A DNA stretch of 42,968 nucleotides, taken from assembly GCF_014196925.1 (NCBI RefSeq), contig NZ_JACIEN010000013.1, positions 1 to 42,968 of the forward strand, given 5' to 3'. A program made the position numbers and the translations under genes. The number at the start of each line of letters is the position of its first letter. Within the stretch, counting starts at the first letter, position 1. The notes under the pieces are model-generated. The model ran no database searches. It saw only the letters and a program-made list of their open reading frames with translations, and was not told where the DNA came from. The DNA comes from Chelatococcus caeni. GTDB taxonomy: Bacteria > Pseudomonadota > Alphaproteobacteria > Rhizobiales > Beijerinckiaceae. Of this stretch, positions 15,163 to 24,173 are shown piece by piece.

Positions 15163-17472
15163 ATGAACATCCAGACCAAGATCCGCGGCATCGTGCGCGG
15201 CGGCCAGACCCTCAAGCAACATCGCGACGAGGTGCTGGCGAAGACCAAGTCCACCGGACATTACGCAGGCCTCAAGGAAAGAGCGCTGCAGAAGTCCAAC
15301 CCGATCCTCTATAACAAGCTGTTCTCACGACTTCGCGCCGGCGTCGTCGATGCCCGCGAGACGGCCAAGAAGATCGCGGCGAGTCCGATCGTGGAGCAGG
15401 AGGGCGAGCTGTGCTTCACCCTCTACAACGCGGCGGGCGATGCAATCCTCACCTCCACCGGCATCATCATCCATGTCGGCACCATGGGCGCGGCGATCAA
15501 ATACATGATCGAGAACGGCTGGGAGGAGAATCCAGGCATCAAGGACCGGGACATCTTCTGCAACAACGACTCGCTCATCGGTAATGTGCACCCCTGCGAC
15601 ATTCATACCATCGTGCCGATCTTCCACGAGGGCGAGCTGATCGGCTGGGTCGGCGGCGTCACCCACGTCATCGACACCGGCGCGGTCGGTCCCGGCTCCA
15701 TGTGCACAGGCCAGGTGCAGCGCTTCGGCGACGGCTATTCTGTGACCTGCCGCAAGATCGGCGAAAACGACACGCTGTTCCGCGACTGGTTGCACGAATC
15801 GCAGCGCATGGTGCGCACCACGCGCTACTGGATGCTGGATGAACGTACCCGTGTCGCGGGCTGTCACATGATCCGCAAGCTGGTCGAGGAGGTGGTTGCC
15901 GACGAGGGCATCGAAGCCTTCTGGAAGTTTGCCTACGAGGCGGTGGAGCATGGCCGTGTCGGCCTGCAGAACCGCATCAAGGCGATGACCATCCCCGGCA
16001 AGTACCGTCAGGTGGGCTTCGTCGACGTGCCCTACGCGCATGAGGACGTGCGCGTGCCGTCCGACTTCGCCAAGGTCGACACGATCATGCACACGCCCTC
16101 CGAGATGACCATCCGTCCGGACGGCACATGGCGTCTCGACTTCGAGGGATCGAGCCGGTGGGGCTGGCACACCTATAACGCCCATGCCGTCTCCTTCACC
16201 TCGGGGATCTGGGTAATGATGACCCAGACACTGATCCCGACCGAGATGATCAATGACGGCGCGGCCTACGGCACCGAGTTCCGGCTGCCCAAAGGCACCT
16301 GGATGAACCCGGACGACCGGCGCGTGGCCTTCGCCTATAGCTGGCACTTCCTCGTTTCGTCGTGGACCTCGCTGTGGCGGGGCCTGAGCCGTGCCTATTT
16401 CGGGCGCGGCTATCTGGAAGAGGTCAATGCCGGCAACGCCAACACCTCGAACTGGCTGCAGGGTGGCGGCTTCAACCAGTATGACGAGATCCATGCCGTC
16501 AACTCGTTCGAATGCGCGGCCAATGGCGTTGGCGCCTCTGCCATCGGCGACGGCATCAGCCACGCCGCCGCGATCTGGAACCCGGAAGGCGACATGGGCG
16601 ACATGGAGATTTGGGAACTGGCCGAGCCACTCATCTATCTCGGCCGCGAGATCAAGGCGTCGTCAGGCGGTGCCGGCAAGTATCGCGGCGGCTGCGGCTT
16701 CCAGTCTCTGCGCATGGTTTGGAACGCCAAGGACTGGACCATGTTCTTCATGGGCAATGGCCACATCAGCTCCGACTGGGGCCTGATGGGCGGTTATCCT
16801 GCTGCCTCCGGCTACCGCTTCGCCGCGCATGATACTGGCCTGAAGAAGATCATCGAGGAGGGTGGAGCCATCCCGCATGGTGGCGATGCCGATCCGGAGA
16901 ACCCGGTCTGGGATGCACTGCTGCCGGAAGCGAAGATCAAACGCGACAAGCAGGCCATTACCACCGAGGAGATGTTCAAGGACTACGACCTCTACCTCAA
17001 CTACATGCGTGGCGGCCCCGGCTTCGGCGACCCGCTCGACCGCGAGCCGCAGAAGGTGGCCGATGACGTCAACGGCGGCTATCTGCTCGAACGCTTCGCC
17101 GACAGCGTCTACGGCGTGGTGCTGGTGAAGTCGGCCGACGGGCTGCTGGGTATGGACGAGGCCCGTACCGAGGCGAGACGCGCCGAAATCCGCAAGGAGC
17201 GTCTGGCCAAAGCCGTGCCCACCAAGGCGTGGATGGCGAAAGAGCGCGAGCGCATCCTGGCCAAGGACGCGGGCGTGCATGTCCAGCAGATGTATGCCGC
17301 CTCTTTCAAGCTGGGGCCGCGCTGGGAGGAAGGATTCCGCGAGTTCTGGGATCTGCCGGTCGACTGGCAGCTTCTGGAGGCCGACCTGCCGATCCCGTCT
17401 TACGGCCGGGAATACTCCATGGACCTGTCCGAACTGCCGGACGTCAAGACTGTCCAGTTCGTCGAGGAATGA
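15163..17472 (+). CDS. acxB: Acetone carboxylase alpha subunit (HyuB-like)
   Basis: The large catalytic subunit, 769 residues, of the hydantoinase-B family. Diagnostic stretches are EGELCFTLYNAAGDAILTSTGIIIHVGTMGAAI, NNDSLIGNVHPCDIHTIVPIFHEGELIGWVGGVTHVIDTGAVGPGSM and SGGAGKYRGGCGFQS. The known enzyme is an alpha2-beta2-gamma2 heterohexamer with manganese at the alpha subunit; the His-rich NVHPCDIH region is in keeping with metal binding. The start has GGGAGGAG seven bases upstream. A structured 158-bp spacer separates it from acxC. Confidence 0.94.
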   Translation: MNIQTKIRGIVRGGQTLKQHRDEVLAKTKSTGHYAGLKERALQKSNPILYNKLFSRLRAGVVDARETAKKIAASPIVEQEGELCFTLYNAAGDAILTSTGIIIHVGTMGAAIKYMIENGWEENPGIKDRDIFCNNDSLIGNVHPCDIHTIVPIFHEGELIGWVGGVTHVIDTGAVGPGSMCTGQVQRFGDGYSVTCRKIGENDTLFRDWLHESQRMVRTTRYWMLDERTRVAGCHMIRKLVEEVVADEGIEAFWKFAYEAVEHGRVGLQNRIKAMTIPGKYRQVGFVDVPYAHEDVRVPSDFAKVDTIMHTPSEMTIRPDGTWRLDFEGSSRWGWHTYNAHAVSFTSGIWVMMTQTLIPTEMINDGAAYGTEFRLPKGTWMNPDDRRVAFAYSWHFLVSSWTSLWRGLSRAYFGRGYLEEVNAGNANTSNWLQGGGFNQYDEIHAVNSFECAANGVGASAIGDGISHAAAIWNPEGDMGDMEIWELAEPLIYLGREIKASSGGAGKYRGGCGFQSLRMVWNAKDWTMFFMGNGHISSDWGLMGGYPAASGYRFAAHDTGLKKIIEEGGAIPHGGDADPENPVWDALLPEAKIKRDKQAITTEEMFKDYDLYLNYMRGGPGFGDPLDREPQKVADDVNGGYLLERFADSVYGVVLVKSADGLLGMDEARTEARRAEIRKERLAKAVPTKAWMAKERERILAKDAGVHVQQMYAASFKLGPRWEEGFREFWDLPVDWQLLEADLPIPSYGREYSMDLSELPDVKTVQFVEE

Positions 17473-17521
17473 TGCGCTGCTGGCGCTCCGCAAGGGGCGC
17501 CCAGCACCCACCTGGAGCGCC

Positions 17522-17541
17522 GTGCGTCCGGCCGGACGCAC
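17522..17541. repeat. Perfect 20-bp palindrome in the acxB-acxC spacer
   Basis: GTGCGTCCGGCCGGACGCAC is a perfect palindrome 50 bp after acxB. The outer sequence GAGCG...CGCTC extends the possible hairpin. It contains the same CGTCCG and CGGACG half-sites as the acxA upstream repeat, so it may be an operator; as RNA it would form a very stable stem. No T-run follows, so it is not a standard terminator. Confidence 0.6.
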
Positions 17542-17565
17542 CAAGGACGCTCTGAGATTTTGATC

Positions 17566-17614
17566 GAGCATCGAAGCAATCCCAAAACCGCACGCACTTT
17601 TCGGTTCGATGCTC
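17566..17614 (+). repeat. Long-loop inverted repeat directly upstream of the acxC ribosome-binding site
   Basis: GAGCATCGAA (17566-17575) pairs perfectly with TTCGATGCTC (17605-17614), enclosing 29 nt that include a smaller CCG/CGG pairing. The stem ends 2 bp before AGGGAGGA and 16 bp before the acxC ATG, so folding could expose or hide the start. It may also stabilise or process the transcript. Confidence 0.5.
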
Positions 17615-17630
17615 CCAGGGAGGAACGGAA

Positions 17631-18140
17631 ATGGCTTACACAAAAGCGAAGATCAAGGACCTCGTCCACGGCAAGATCGACCGCGACACGCTGCACACCA
17701 TGCTCTCCACCCCAAAGGATCGGGAGCGCTTCCAGATGTATCTGGAGATCCTGCAGGAGCAGGTGCCGTGGGACGACAGGATCGTCCTGCCACTCGGCCC
17801 CAAGCTCTACATCGTGCAGCGCCCGAGCGACAAACGCTGGGTCGTCAAGAGCCATGCGGGGCATGAGTTCTGTGACTGGCGTGAGAACTGGAAGCTGCAC
17901 GCGGTGATGCGGGTGCGCGAGACACCGGAAGAGATGGAGGAACTCTATCCGAAGCTGATGGCCCCCACCAGCACCTGGCAGGTCATCCGCGAATATTACT
18001 GCCCGAAATCGGGCGACTTGCTCGACGTCGAGGCGCCGACGCCCTGGTATCCAGTGATCCACGATTTCGAGCCGGACATCGACACTTTCTACCAGGAATG
18101 GCTCGGGCTGGCACTCCCTGAGCGAGTAGAGGCCGTATAG
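17631..18140 (+). CDS. acxC: Acetone carboxylase gamma subunit
   Basis: The small subunit, 169 residues, beginning MAYTKAKIKDLVHGKIDRDTL after a strong AGGGAGGA. It contains IVLPLGPKLYIVQ, HEFCDWRENWKLHA and EYYCPKSGDLLDVEAPTPWYPVIHDFEPD, the regular acetone carboxylase gamma family sequence, at the expected length. Cysteines in CDW and YYCPKSG are placed like a small metal or structural motif. It completes the acxABC set; the gene order beta-alpha-gamma matches Xanthobacter. A strong hairpin follows after 19 bp. Confidence 0.93.
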   Translation: MAYTKAKIKDLVHGKIDRDTLHTMLSTPKDRERFQMYLEILQEQVPWDDRIVLPLGPKLYIVQRPSDKRWVVKSHAGHEFCDWRENWKLHAVMRVRETPEEMEELYPKLMAPTSTWQVIREYYCPKSGDLLDVEAPTPWYPVIHDFEPDIDTFYQEWLGLALPERVEAV

Positions 18141-18159
18141 CAGCCGCCTCATCCACTAC

Positions 18160-18191
18160 AGCGGGCACGGCTTTCACGTGCCGTGCCCGCT
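18160..18191 (+). terminator. Strong hairpin after acxC
   Basis: AGCGGGCACGG (18160-18170) and CCGTGCCCGCT (18181-18191) form a perfect 11-bp GC-rich stem around a 10-nt loop. There is no clear T-run afterwards, so it could be a weak intrinsic terminator or an RNA-stabilising structure between acxC and the CoA-transferase genes. Confidence 0.6.
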
Positions 18192-18383
18192 GCAACAAAT
18201 CTGGCGCGATCATGCCCTCCGGCTGGAGCCATGCCTGCCTTTGCGGGTGCGGTTCTCACAACGGCGCAGCGGGGCGTCCTGAAGGTGGCAATCACGCCGT
18301 AACTGGCAGCATACCTTCCGAACAATTCTATGTGGCGGCTCTTCAAGGGTCCCCTCCCGGTCAAGTTTCGATTGGAACGCTCG

Positions 18384-19100
18384 ATGAGAAAGGTCTTTCA
18401 AAACGCGGTCGAAGCACTCGCGGACATCCTGACCGACGGCATGACGATCATGTCTGGCGGCTTCGGCCTTTGCGGCATTCCCATGACTCTCATCGAGGCG
18501 ATCCGCGCTTCCGGCGTGCGCGACCTCACCGTCGTTTCCAACAATGCCGGCGTCGACGGCTACGGCCTCGGCATCCTGCTGGAGACGCGTCAGATCAGGA
18601 AGATGATCTCCTCTTATGTCGGCGAGAACAAGCTGTTCGCCGAGCAGTATCTTGCAGGCGATCTTGAGCTTGAATTCAATCCGCAAGGCACGCTTGCCGA
18701 GCGCATTCGCGCCGGCGGGGCGGGCATTCCCGCCTTCTTCACCCGCACCGGCGTTGGCACGCTCGTGGCTGAAGGCAAGGAGGTACGCGCCTTCGGCGGG
18801 ATCGACCATGTGATGGAGACCGGCCTGTTCGCGGACCTCGCCATCGTCCATGCGTACAAGGCCGACACCGAAGGCAATCTGGTGTTCCGCAAGACGGCCC
18901 GTAACTTCAATCCGGTGATGGCGACGGCCGCCCGCGTCACCGTGGCGGAGGTCGAGCATCTGGTTGAAGCGGGTGAGATCGATCCCGACCATGTCCATAC
19001 GCCCGGCATTTATGTGCAGCGCATCGTGCAAGTGCCGAACCCTGAAAAGCGCATCGAGCAGCGCACGGTGCGCCCGGTACGCCAGACGGAAGACGCCTGA
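18384..19100 (+). CDS. scoA: 3-oxoacid CoA-transferase subunit A
   Basis: The A subunit (238 residues from ATG 18384) of a succinyl-CoA:3-oxoacid CoA-transferase. It shows [19 protein letters not shown] near the N-terminus, [19 protein letters not shown], and [14 protein letters not shown], all standard for the ScoA/AtoD family. Together with subunit B it would turn acetoacetate, the product of acetone carboxylase, into acetoacetyl-CoA using succinyl-CoA. An upstream in-frame ATG at 18330 adds a basic stretch that does not fit the family. scoB starts 1 nt after the stop. Confidence 0.93.
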   Translation: MRKVFQNAVEALADILTDGMTIMSGGFGLCGIPMTLIEAIRASGVRDLTVVSNNAGVDGYGLGILLETRQIRKMISSYVGENKLFAEQYLAGDLELEFNPQGTLAERIRAGGAGIPAFFTRTGVGTLVAEGKEVRAFGGIDHVMETGLFADLAIVHAYKADTEGNLVFRKTARNFNPVMATAARVTVAEVEHLVEAGEIDPDHVHTPGIYVQRIVQVPNPEKRIEQRTVRPVRQTEDA

Positions 19101-19101
19101 C

Positions 19102-19746
<645 letters not shown>

Positions 19747-19798
19747 CCAGGCTGTTTGGGGAGCGAGCAACGATGCTCGCGGCGCTCGGCTTAGTCGT

Positions 19799-20287
19799 TA
19801 CGCCGCCGCGCCAAACGATACGTACCTCGGCCCGGTCGCGGGCGCTGCGGTGCCCGGTCGCGAGGTTGTATTGGCCCGCTTGCTGGAGGTTTTGCTGATC
19901 GAGGCCTTGCGATCAACCACGGGACCGGCTTCGGTACCTGGCCTGCTGCGCGGACTTTGCGACGATCGGCTTGCCGTCGCGCCGCGGGAGATGCACGAAC
20001 GCCCGGGCAAGAGTTGGTCAGTCATGAATCTCGCGAAGGCGGCCGCGCTTTCACGCTCGACATTTTTCGACCGGTTCCGGCGCGAAGTCGGCGTTGCGCC
20101 GATGGAATACCTCCTGGGCTGGCGCATGGCCCTGGCGAAGGACCTGCTGAGGCGGGAAAGACTCAGCGTAACCCAAGTGGCCGAACGCGTGGGTTATAGC
20201 TCGGCAAGCACGTTCAGCGTCGCGTTCTCGCGACACGCTGGAACGCCGCCAGCGTACTACGCGATGGTGTTCCACCGCGTGGTGTAG
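19799..20287 (+). pseudogene. AraC-family regulator, truncated at the 5' end and at the IS junction
   Basis: The frame encodes only the C-terminal part of a cupin-type AraC regulator: REVVLARLLEVLLIEALR, HERPGKSWSVMNLAKAAALSRSTFFDRFRREVGVAPMEYLLGWRMALAKDLL and VTQVAERVGYSSASTFSVAFSRHAGTPPAYY, that is both helix-turn-helix motifs. The N-terminal cupin domain of about 130 residues is missing, and upstream in-frame sequence is scoB and spacer. The stop codon TAG lies inside the IS256-type terminal repeat (GTGGTGTAGCTG), so the 3' end is also set by the element. It is probably non-functional. Confidence 0.75.
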
Positions 20288-21617
20288 CTGGCGGCATTGG
20301 TGGCCGCGCTTTCCGGCTTGGCCGGGTTGATCAGCGCGCCACGGCTGGCAGGCTGATGAGGGGATCATCGCTCAACTGGCCGACGCTTTCCAGTGTCATG
20401 TAGCGGGCGCGCTGGACGGCCCACTCGTCGTTCTGTTCGAGCATGATGGCGCCGACGAGGCGAACGATGGCGTCGTCGTTGGGGAAGATGCCGACCACGT
20501 CGGTGCGCCGCTTGATCTCGCCGTTGAGACGCTCGATGGGGTTCGTCGAATGCAGCTTCGCCCGGTGCTCCTTCGGGAAGGTCATGTAGGCGAGCACGTC
20601 GGGCTCGGCGTCATCAAGGATGGCAGCGAGCTTTGGCACCTTCGGCCGGATCTGGTCGGCGACGGCCCGCCACTGGGCGCTGGCGGCCTCCGGTGTCTCC
20701 TGCGCGAAGGCGGTGGCGATGAAGGCGGAGACGACGCGACGACCGCTCTTGCCGGCATGGGCCAGCACGTTCCTCATGAAGTGGACGCGGCAGCGCTGCC
20801 AGGTCGCCGAGAGAACCTTGGTGACGGCGGCCTTGAGGCCTTCATGGGCGTCGGACACGACCAGCTTCACGCCGCGCAGGCCGCGGCGGGTGAGCTTGCG
20901 CAGGAACTCGGTCCAGATCGGCTCGGCCTCTGACGTGCCGACCTCCATGCCCAGCACCTCGCGCCGGCCGTCGCTGTTGACGCCGACCGCGATGATCACC
21001 GCGACCGAGACGATGCGGCCGCCACGGCGCACCTTGAGGTAGGTCGCGTCGATCCACAGATACGGCCAGTCGCCTTCGATCGGCCGTTCGAGGAAGGCCT
21101 TCACCTTGCCGTCGATCTCCTCGCACAGCCGGCTGACCTGGCTCTTCGAGATGCCGCTCATGCCCATGGCCTTGACCAGGTCGTCGACCGAGCGCGTCGA
21201 GATGCCCTGGACATAGGCTTCCTGGATCACCGCCGTCAGCGCCTTCTCGGCCATGCGGCGCGGCTCCAGGAAGCCTGGGAAGTAGGATCCCTTCCTCAGC
21301 TTCGGGATGCGCAGCTCGACGGTGCCGGCCCGCGTCTCCCAGTCCCGGTCGCGATAGCCGTTGCGCTGGGCGGTTCGCAGTGGCGACTTCTCGCCCCAGG
21401 CGGCACCGGTTGCGGCGCCCACCTCCATCTCCATCAGCTTCTCGGCGGCAAAGCCGATCATCTCGCGCAGCAGATCGGCATCCGCGCTCTTCTCCACGAG
21501 CGCACGCAGGTTCATCATGTCGTCGGTCATCGGTGTTCCTTCCAGTGAGGACTTGGCTTCGACAACCAGACCCTACCGGAAAGCGCCGATGACCACCGTG
21601 CTACTCAGCTACACCAC
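20279..21617. mobile_element. IS256-family insertion sequence
   Basis: The element is bounded by GTGGTGTAGCTG at 20279-20290 and its exact complement CAGCTACACCAC at 21606-21617; a further shared block GCGCTTTCCGG occurs inside both ends. Size (about 1.34 kb) and the single transposase fit IS256. The 8-9 bp outside the two ends (CCACCGC side and GTCTAGGG side) do not match, so no target duplication is visible. Confidence 0.88.
20331..21530 (-). CDS. IS256-family (mutator-type) transposase
   Basis: A full-length 399-residue DDE transposase. The N-terminal region includes the Mutator-family MEVGAATGA and [44 protein letters not shown], then the catalytic positions in [14 protein letters not shown] (D), [10 protein letters not shown] (D) and [16 protein letters not shown] (E). 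No frameshift is visible, so the element may be active. It reads toward the truncated AraC gene. Confidence 0.95.
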   Translation of the reverse strand: MTDDMMNLRALVEKSADADLLREMIGFAAEKLMEMEVGAATGAAWGEKSPLRTAQRNGYRDRDWETRAGTVELRIPKLRKGSYFPGFLEPRRMAEKALTAVIQEAYVQGISTRSVDDLVKAMGMSGISKSQVSRLCEEIDGKVKAFLERPIEGDWPYLWIDATYLKVRRGGRIVSVAVIIAVGVNSDGRREVLGMEVGTSEAEPIWTEFLRKLTRRGLRGVKLVVSDAHEGLKAAVTKVLSATWQRCRVHFMRNVLAHAGKSGRRVVSAFIATAFAQETPEAASAQWRAVADQIRPKVPKLAAILDDAEPDVLAYMTFPKEHRAKLHSTNPIERLNGEIKRRTDVVGIFPNDDAIVRLVGAIMLEQNDEWAVQRARYMTLESVGQLSDDPLISLPAVAR

Positions 21618-22106
21618 GTCTAGGGACGTCACCTACTACGCGCGCGCAACCTCGTAGTTTTGCGGATCTTCCGTCAATGGAAAGACGGGCCTTCAACATA
21701 TGATCAGCGATTCTACGGTACGGCGATTCCACGTGGTAGGACACGCGAGAGCCTGTCCCCTCGCTCAACCGCCTAGAACCCAGATATCTAAGGAGATTCT
21801 TTGTCAACTTGTGCGGTAATCGGCGGCCAAGCGGAGGCCATGAACATAGGAACTGATCACTACAACGGTGTGCCTTGGCATCGATAGGATCAGTCGTAGA
21901 AGAACCGCAGGCTGCATGCCTCATCGCACTTCCAGTCCGTGGAGTCCGGCTGTAATCTTGTTACCGTCGCGCAATGCCGGCAGCCAACGGTACGGTCGGG
22001 CATTCACGATGGGATAGCTCTCCCGGGCAAAGCCGGTCGTGTACTTCACCGCGCATGCCGATTTTCCTGTTGACCGATACCTTCAAATTATCGTAGGTTC
22101 GCAGCA
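21618..22106. other. 489-bp non-coding or decayed stretch between the IS and the BigR-type gene
   Basis: No convincing gene. The longest minus-strand frame (21601-21924) has a mixed composition and no recognisable motif. The last 50 bp, from TTGACC at 22064 to the regulator start, are AT-richer and probably hold the promoter of the sulfide operon; a TTCAAATTATCG stretch is a possible operator region. The part next to the IS may be remnant DNA from an earlier insertion. Confidence 0.5.
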
Positions 22107-22493
22107 ATGAAAATCGATCTCGAATCCATGCAGACCGCCGCTGACGATGCCAGCGAATTGCTGAAGGCGCTCGCTAACCGGCACCGCCTCCTGATCCTGT
22201 GCCAACTCATCGAGAGCGAAAAATCAGTCGGGCAACTCGCGGAGTTCCTCGGCATTCGTGACTCGACCGTGTCTCAGCACCTGGCTTTGCTCCGCCGTGA
22301 TCGACTGATTGCAGGCCGACGGGACGGCCAGACCATCTGGTATCGGATCGAGAGCGAGCCGGCCCGCAGCGTCCTGAGTGTGCTCTACAAGTCCTTTTGC
22401 GAGCCGCGGGCAGCAAAGGGAACGGCCACGCTCGCCGACGGCCCTTCTGCGGGAAATCGCGCTTCCGGGCGCAGGAAAGTCACGCAGGACTGA
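22107..22493 (+). CDS. bigR: BigR/SqrR-type ArsR-family persulfide-responsive repressor
   Basis: A 128-residue ArsR-family winged helix. The DNA-binding core is LANRHRLLILCQLIESEKSVGQLAEFLGIRDSTVSQHLALLRRDRLIAGRRDGQTIWYRI. Cys32 and Cys98 are 66 residues apart, exactly the spacing of the sulfide-sensing pair in BigR (Cys42/Cys108) and SqrR (Cys41/Cys107), and no ArsR metal-box cysteines are seen. The likely role is repression of the downstream sulfide-detoxification genes, released by reactive sulfur. The tail after residue 102 is basic and unusually long. A paralog follows at 24174. Confidence 0.9.
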   Translation: MKIDLESMQTAADDASELLKALANRHRLLILCQLIESEKSVGQLAEFLGIRDSTVSQHLALLRRDRLIAGRRDGQTIWYRIESEPARSVLSVLYKSFCEPRAAKGTATLADGPSAGNRASGRRKVTQD

Positions 22494-22558
22494 TCGGGAA
22501 TGGAGGCCGAGCCGTTGTTGAACTTCTGCACGCTAATAGTTGCAGTTTTTTGCAATCG

Positions 22559-22572
22559 TTGTTGCGCAACAA
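22559..22572. promoter_or_regulatory. 14-bp palindrome upstream of the DUF2892 gene, candidate operator
   Basis: TTGTTGCGCAACAA is a perfect palindrome 35 bp before the DUF2892 start, next to a TTGCA...TTGCAA repeat (22550-22555 region). Its position between the first BigR-type gene and its presumed targets makes it a candidate site for one of the two ArsR regulators. Its sequence differs from the AT-rich BigR sites I know of. Confidence 0.45.
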
Positions 22573-22606
22573 TCGGTGCGCGACCTTCAAACGAGAGGAA
22601 TGAACC

Positions 22607-22813
22607 ATGACCAAAAATGTCGGAGGCATCGATCGCATCCTCAGGATCATCGTCGGTCTGGCGCTGCTGTCGCTCATCTTTCTGCTTGACGGCAACGCAC
22701 GCTGGTGGGGGCTGATCGGGCTCGTTCCGCTGCTGACGGGCCTGTTCTCGACTTGCCCGCTCTATCCGCTCTTCGGCTTCAACACGTGCCCTCTCAAAGG
22801 GGGGCGGCAATGA
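22607..22813 (+). CDS. DUF2892 (YgaP-like) small membrane protein
   Basis: A 68-residue inner-membrane protein: MTKNVGGIDRILRIIVGLAL, two hydrophobic segments (about 11-29 and 33-50) and the conserved C-terminal FSTCPLYPLFGFNTCPLK with two cysteines. This is the membrane half of the rhodanese YgaP and is common beside sulfur-transfer genes. It may accept or pass sulfur at the membrane; the exact role is unknown. Its TGA overlaps the next ATG (ATGA), so it is cotranslated with the TIGR01244 protein. Confidence 0.9.
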   Translation: MTKNVGGIDRILRIIVGLALLSLIFLLDGNARWWGLIGLVPLLTGLFSTCPLYPLFGFNTCPLKGGRQ

Positions 22814-23238
22814 AGCCTGTCCGCATCAACGACCGGCTGTCGATCTGCGAACAGCTCAGCACCAGCGATGTCAGCGCAGCTGCCGGGTCGGGCTTTCGGG
22901 CCCTGATCAACAATCGGCCGGATGGCGAGGATTTCGGCCAGCCGCGTGCCAGCGAAATTGCCGAGGCCGCCGCGCAGGCCGGACTCTCCAGTACGCATAT
23001 TCCCGTGCGCGCCGCCGAGATCAGCGAAGATGCCGTGCGGGCGTTTCAGCGTGCGCTCGCCGATAGCGGCGGCCAAGTTCTCGCCTTCTGCCGGTCCGGC
23101 ACCCGTTCCTTGACACTCTGGTCCATCGGCGAGGTTCTCGACGGCCGCATGGCGAAAGACGACGTCATCCCCTTCGGGCGGGAACGCGGCTTCGATCTGT
23201 CAGGAGCCGTTGCCTGGCTGGGAGCCCATGGCCACTAG
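22810..23238 (+). CDS. TIGR01244 (DUF442) family sulfurtransferase/phosphatase-like protein
   Basis: A 142-residue protein homologous to the N-terminal domain of BLH. It starts MKPVRINDRLSICEQLS, has FRALINNRPDGEDFGQP and the active-site loop AFCRSGTRS (about residues 94-102) with the nucleophilic Cys in rhodanese/phosphatase position. It is translationally coupled to DUF2892 and lies 49 bp before the persulfide-dioxygenase-like gene. In many rhizobia these two are one fused protein; here they are separate. The paralog at 6148-6591 has HCHSGARS instead. Confidence 0.9.
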   Translation: MKPVRINDRLSICEQLSTSDVSAAAGSGFRALINNRPDGEDFGQPRASEIAEAAAQAGLSSTHIPVRAAEISEDAVRAFQRALADSGGQVLAFCRSGTRSLTLWSIGEVLDGRMAKDDVIPFGRERGFDLSGAVAWLGAHGH

Positions 23239-23287
23239 CACCGCAAATCCATTTTCAGCAGACGAACCTTCAGAAAGGTAGCTCTTT

Positions 23288-24169
23288 ATGGCCCAGAAAC
23301 CGGAAGTGACCGGCTTTTTCGACCGTCGCACGTGGTCGATCCAATATGTCGTCGCCGATCCCGAGACGAAGAAATGCGCGATCGTCGATACCGTCTATGA
23401 CTTCGACGAGAAGTCAGGCCAGACGGCCTCGACGAATGCCGACCGCATCCTCGAATTCGTGCGGGACAACGGTTACGAGGTTGAGTGGATCCTCGACACC
23501 CATCCGCATGCCGATCATTTCTCGGCTGCCGCCTACCTGAAACAGAAGACAGGCGCACAGACCGCCATCGGCGAGAAGGTCATCGAGGTCCAGAAGCTGT
23601 GGAAGGACTTCTACAACTGGCCGGATTTCCCGGCCGACGGCTCCCAGTGGGACCGGCTCTTTGCCGACGGAGACACCTTCCGGGTCGGCAATATCGATGC
23701 CAAGGTGATGTTCTCGCCCGGCCATACGCTCGCCTCGATCACCTATGTCATCGGCGATGCCGCCTTCGTCCATGACACGTTGTTCATGCCCGACAGCGGA
23801 ACGGCGCGCGCCGACTTTCCCGGCGGCAGCGCCAAGGTGCTGTGGAAGTCGATCCAGGACATTCTGGCGCTTCCCGACGAGACCCGCATCTTCACCGGTC
23901 ATGACTATCAGCCCGGCGGCCGGGAACCGCTGTGGGAGTCGACGGTCGCCGAGCAGAAGGCGAAGAACATCCACATGGCCAAGTACAAGACGGAAGAGGA
24001 GTTCGTCGCCGCGCGCGAGGCCCGCGACAGAACTCTGCCCATGCCGAAGCTGATCCTGCATTCGCTGCAGATCAACACCAGGGGTGGCCGTCTGCCCGAA
24101 CCGGAAGCGAACGGCCGGCGCTATCTCAAGATCCCGCTCGATCTGTTGACAGGCGCATCCTGGGACTGA
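23288..24169 (+). CDS. blh: BLH/ETHE1-like metallo-hydrolase, probable persulfide dioxygenase
   Basis: A 293-residue metallo-beta-lactamase-fold protein. Metal ligands are visible in THPHADH (histidines within 72-77), SPGHTLASI, HDTLFMPDSGTARADFPGG and FTGHDYQPGG. The long C-terminal part with PMPKLILHSLQINTRGG is characteristic of the BLH group. Family knowledge assigns these as iron-dependent sulfur dioxygenases that oxidise glutathione persulfide to sulfite. It sits in a BigR-controlled gene set with a transporter pair and a SulP permease, consistent with sulfite and sulfate disposal. A second homolog is at 39748-40650. Confidence 0.92.
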   Translation: MAQKPEVTGFFDRRTWSIQYVVADPETKKCAIVDTVYDFDEKSGQTASTNADRILEFVRDNGYEVEWILDTHPHADHFSAAAYLKQKTGAQTAIGEKVIEVQKLWKDFYNWPDFPADGSQWDRLFADGDTFRVGNIDAKVMFSPGHTLASITYVIGDAAFVHDTLFMPDSGTARADFPGGSAKVLWKSIQDILALPDETRIFTGHDYQPGGREPLWESTVAEQKAKNIHMAKYKTEEEFVAAREARDRTLPMPKLILHSLQINTRGGRLPEPEANGRRYLKIPLDLLTGASWD

Positions 24170-24173
24170 ACCG

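Noticed and set aside
13996-15261. 421-codon minus-strand frame opposite acxA
   Set aside because: Complementary shadow of the acetone carboxylase beta gene with no recognisable protein features.
18198-18216. TGGCGCGATCATGC as a sigma-54 promoter before scoA
   Set aside because: GG and GC are separated by nine bases instead of the required ten, and the TTGC element is incomplete.
21601-21924. Minus-strand frame of 107 codons beside the IS element
   Set aside because: No family motif, no ribosome site, and it overlaps the IS terminal repeat.
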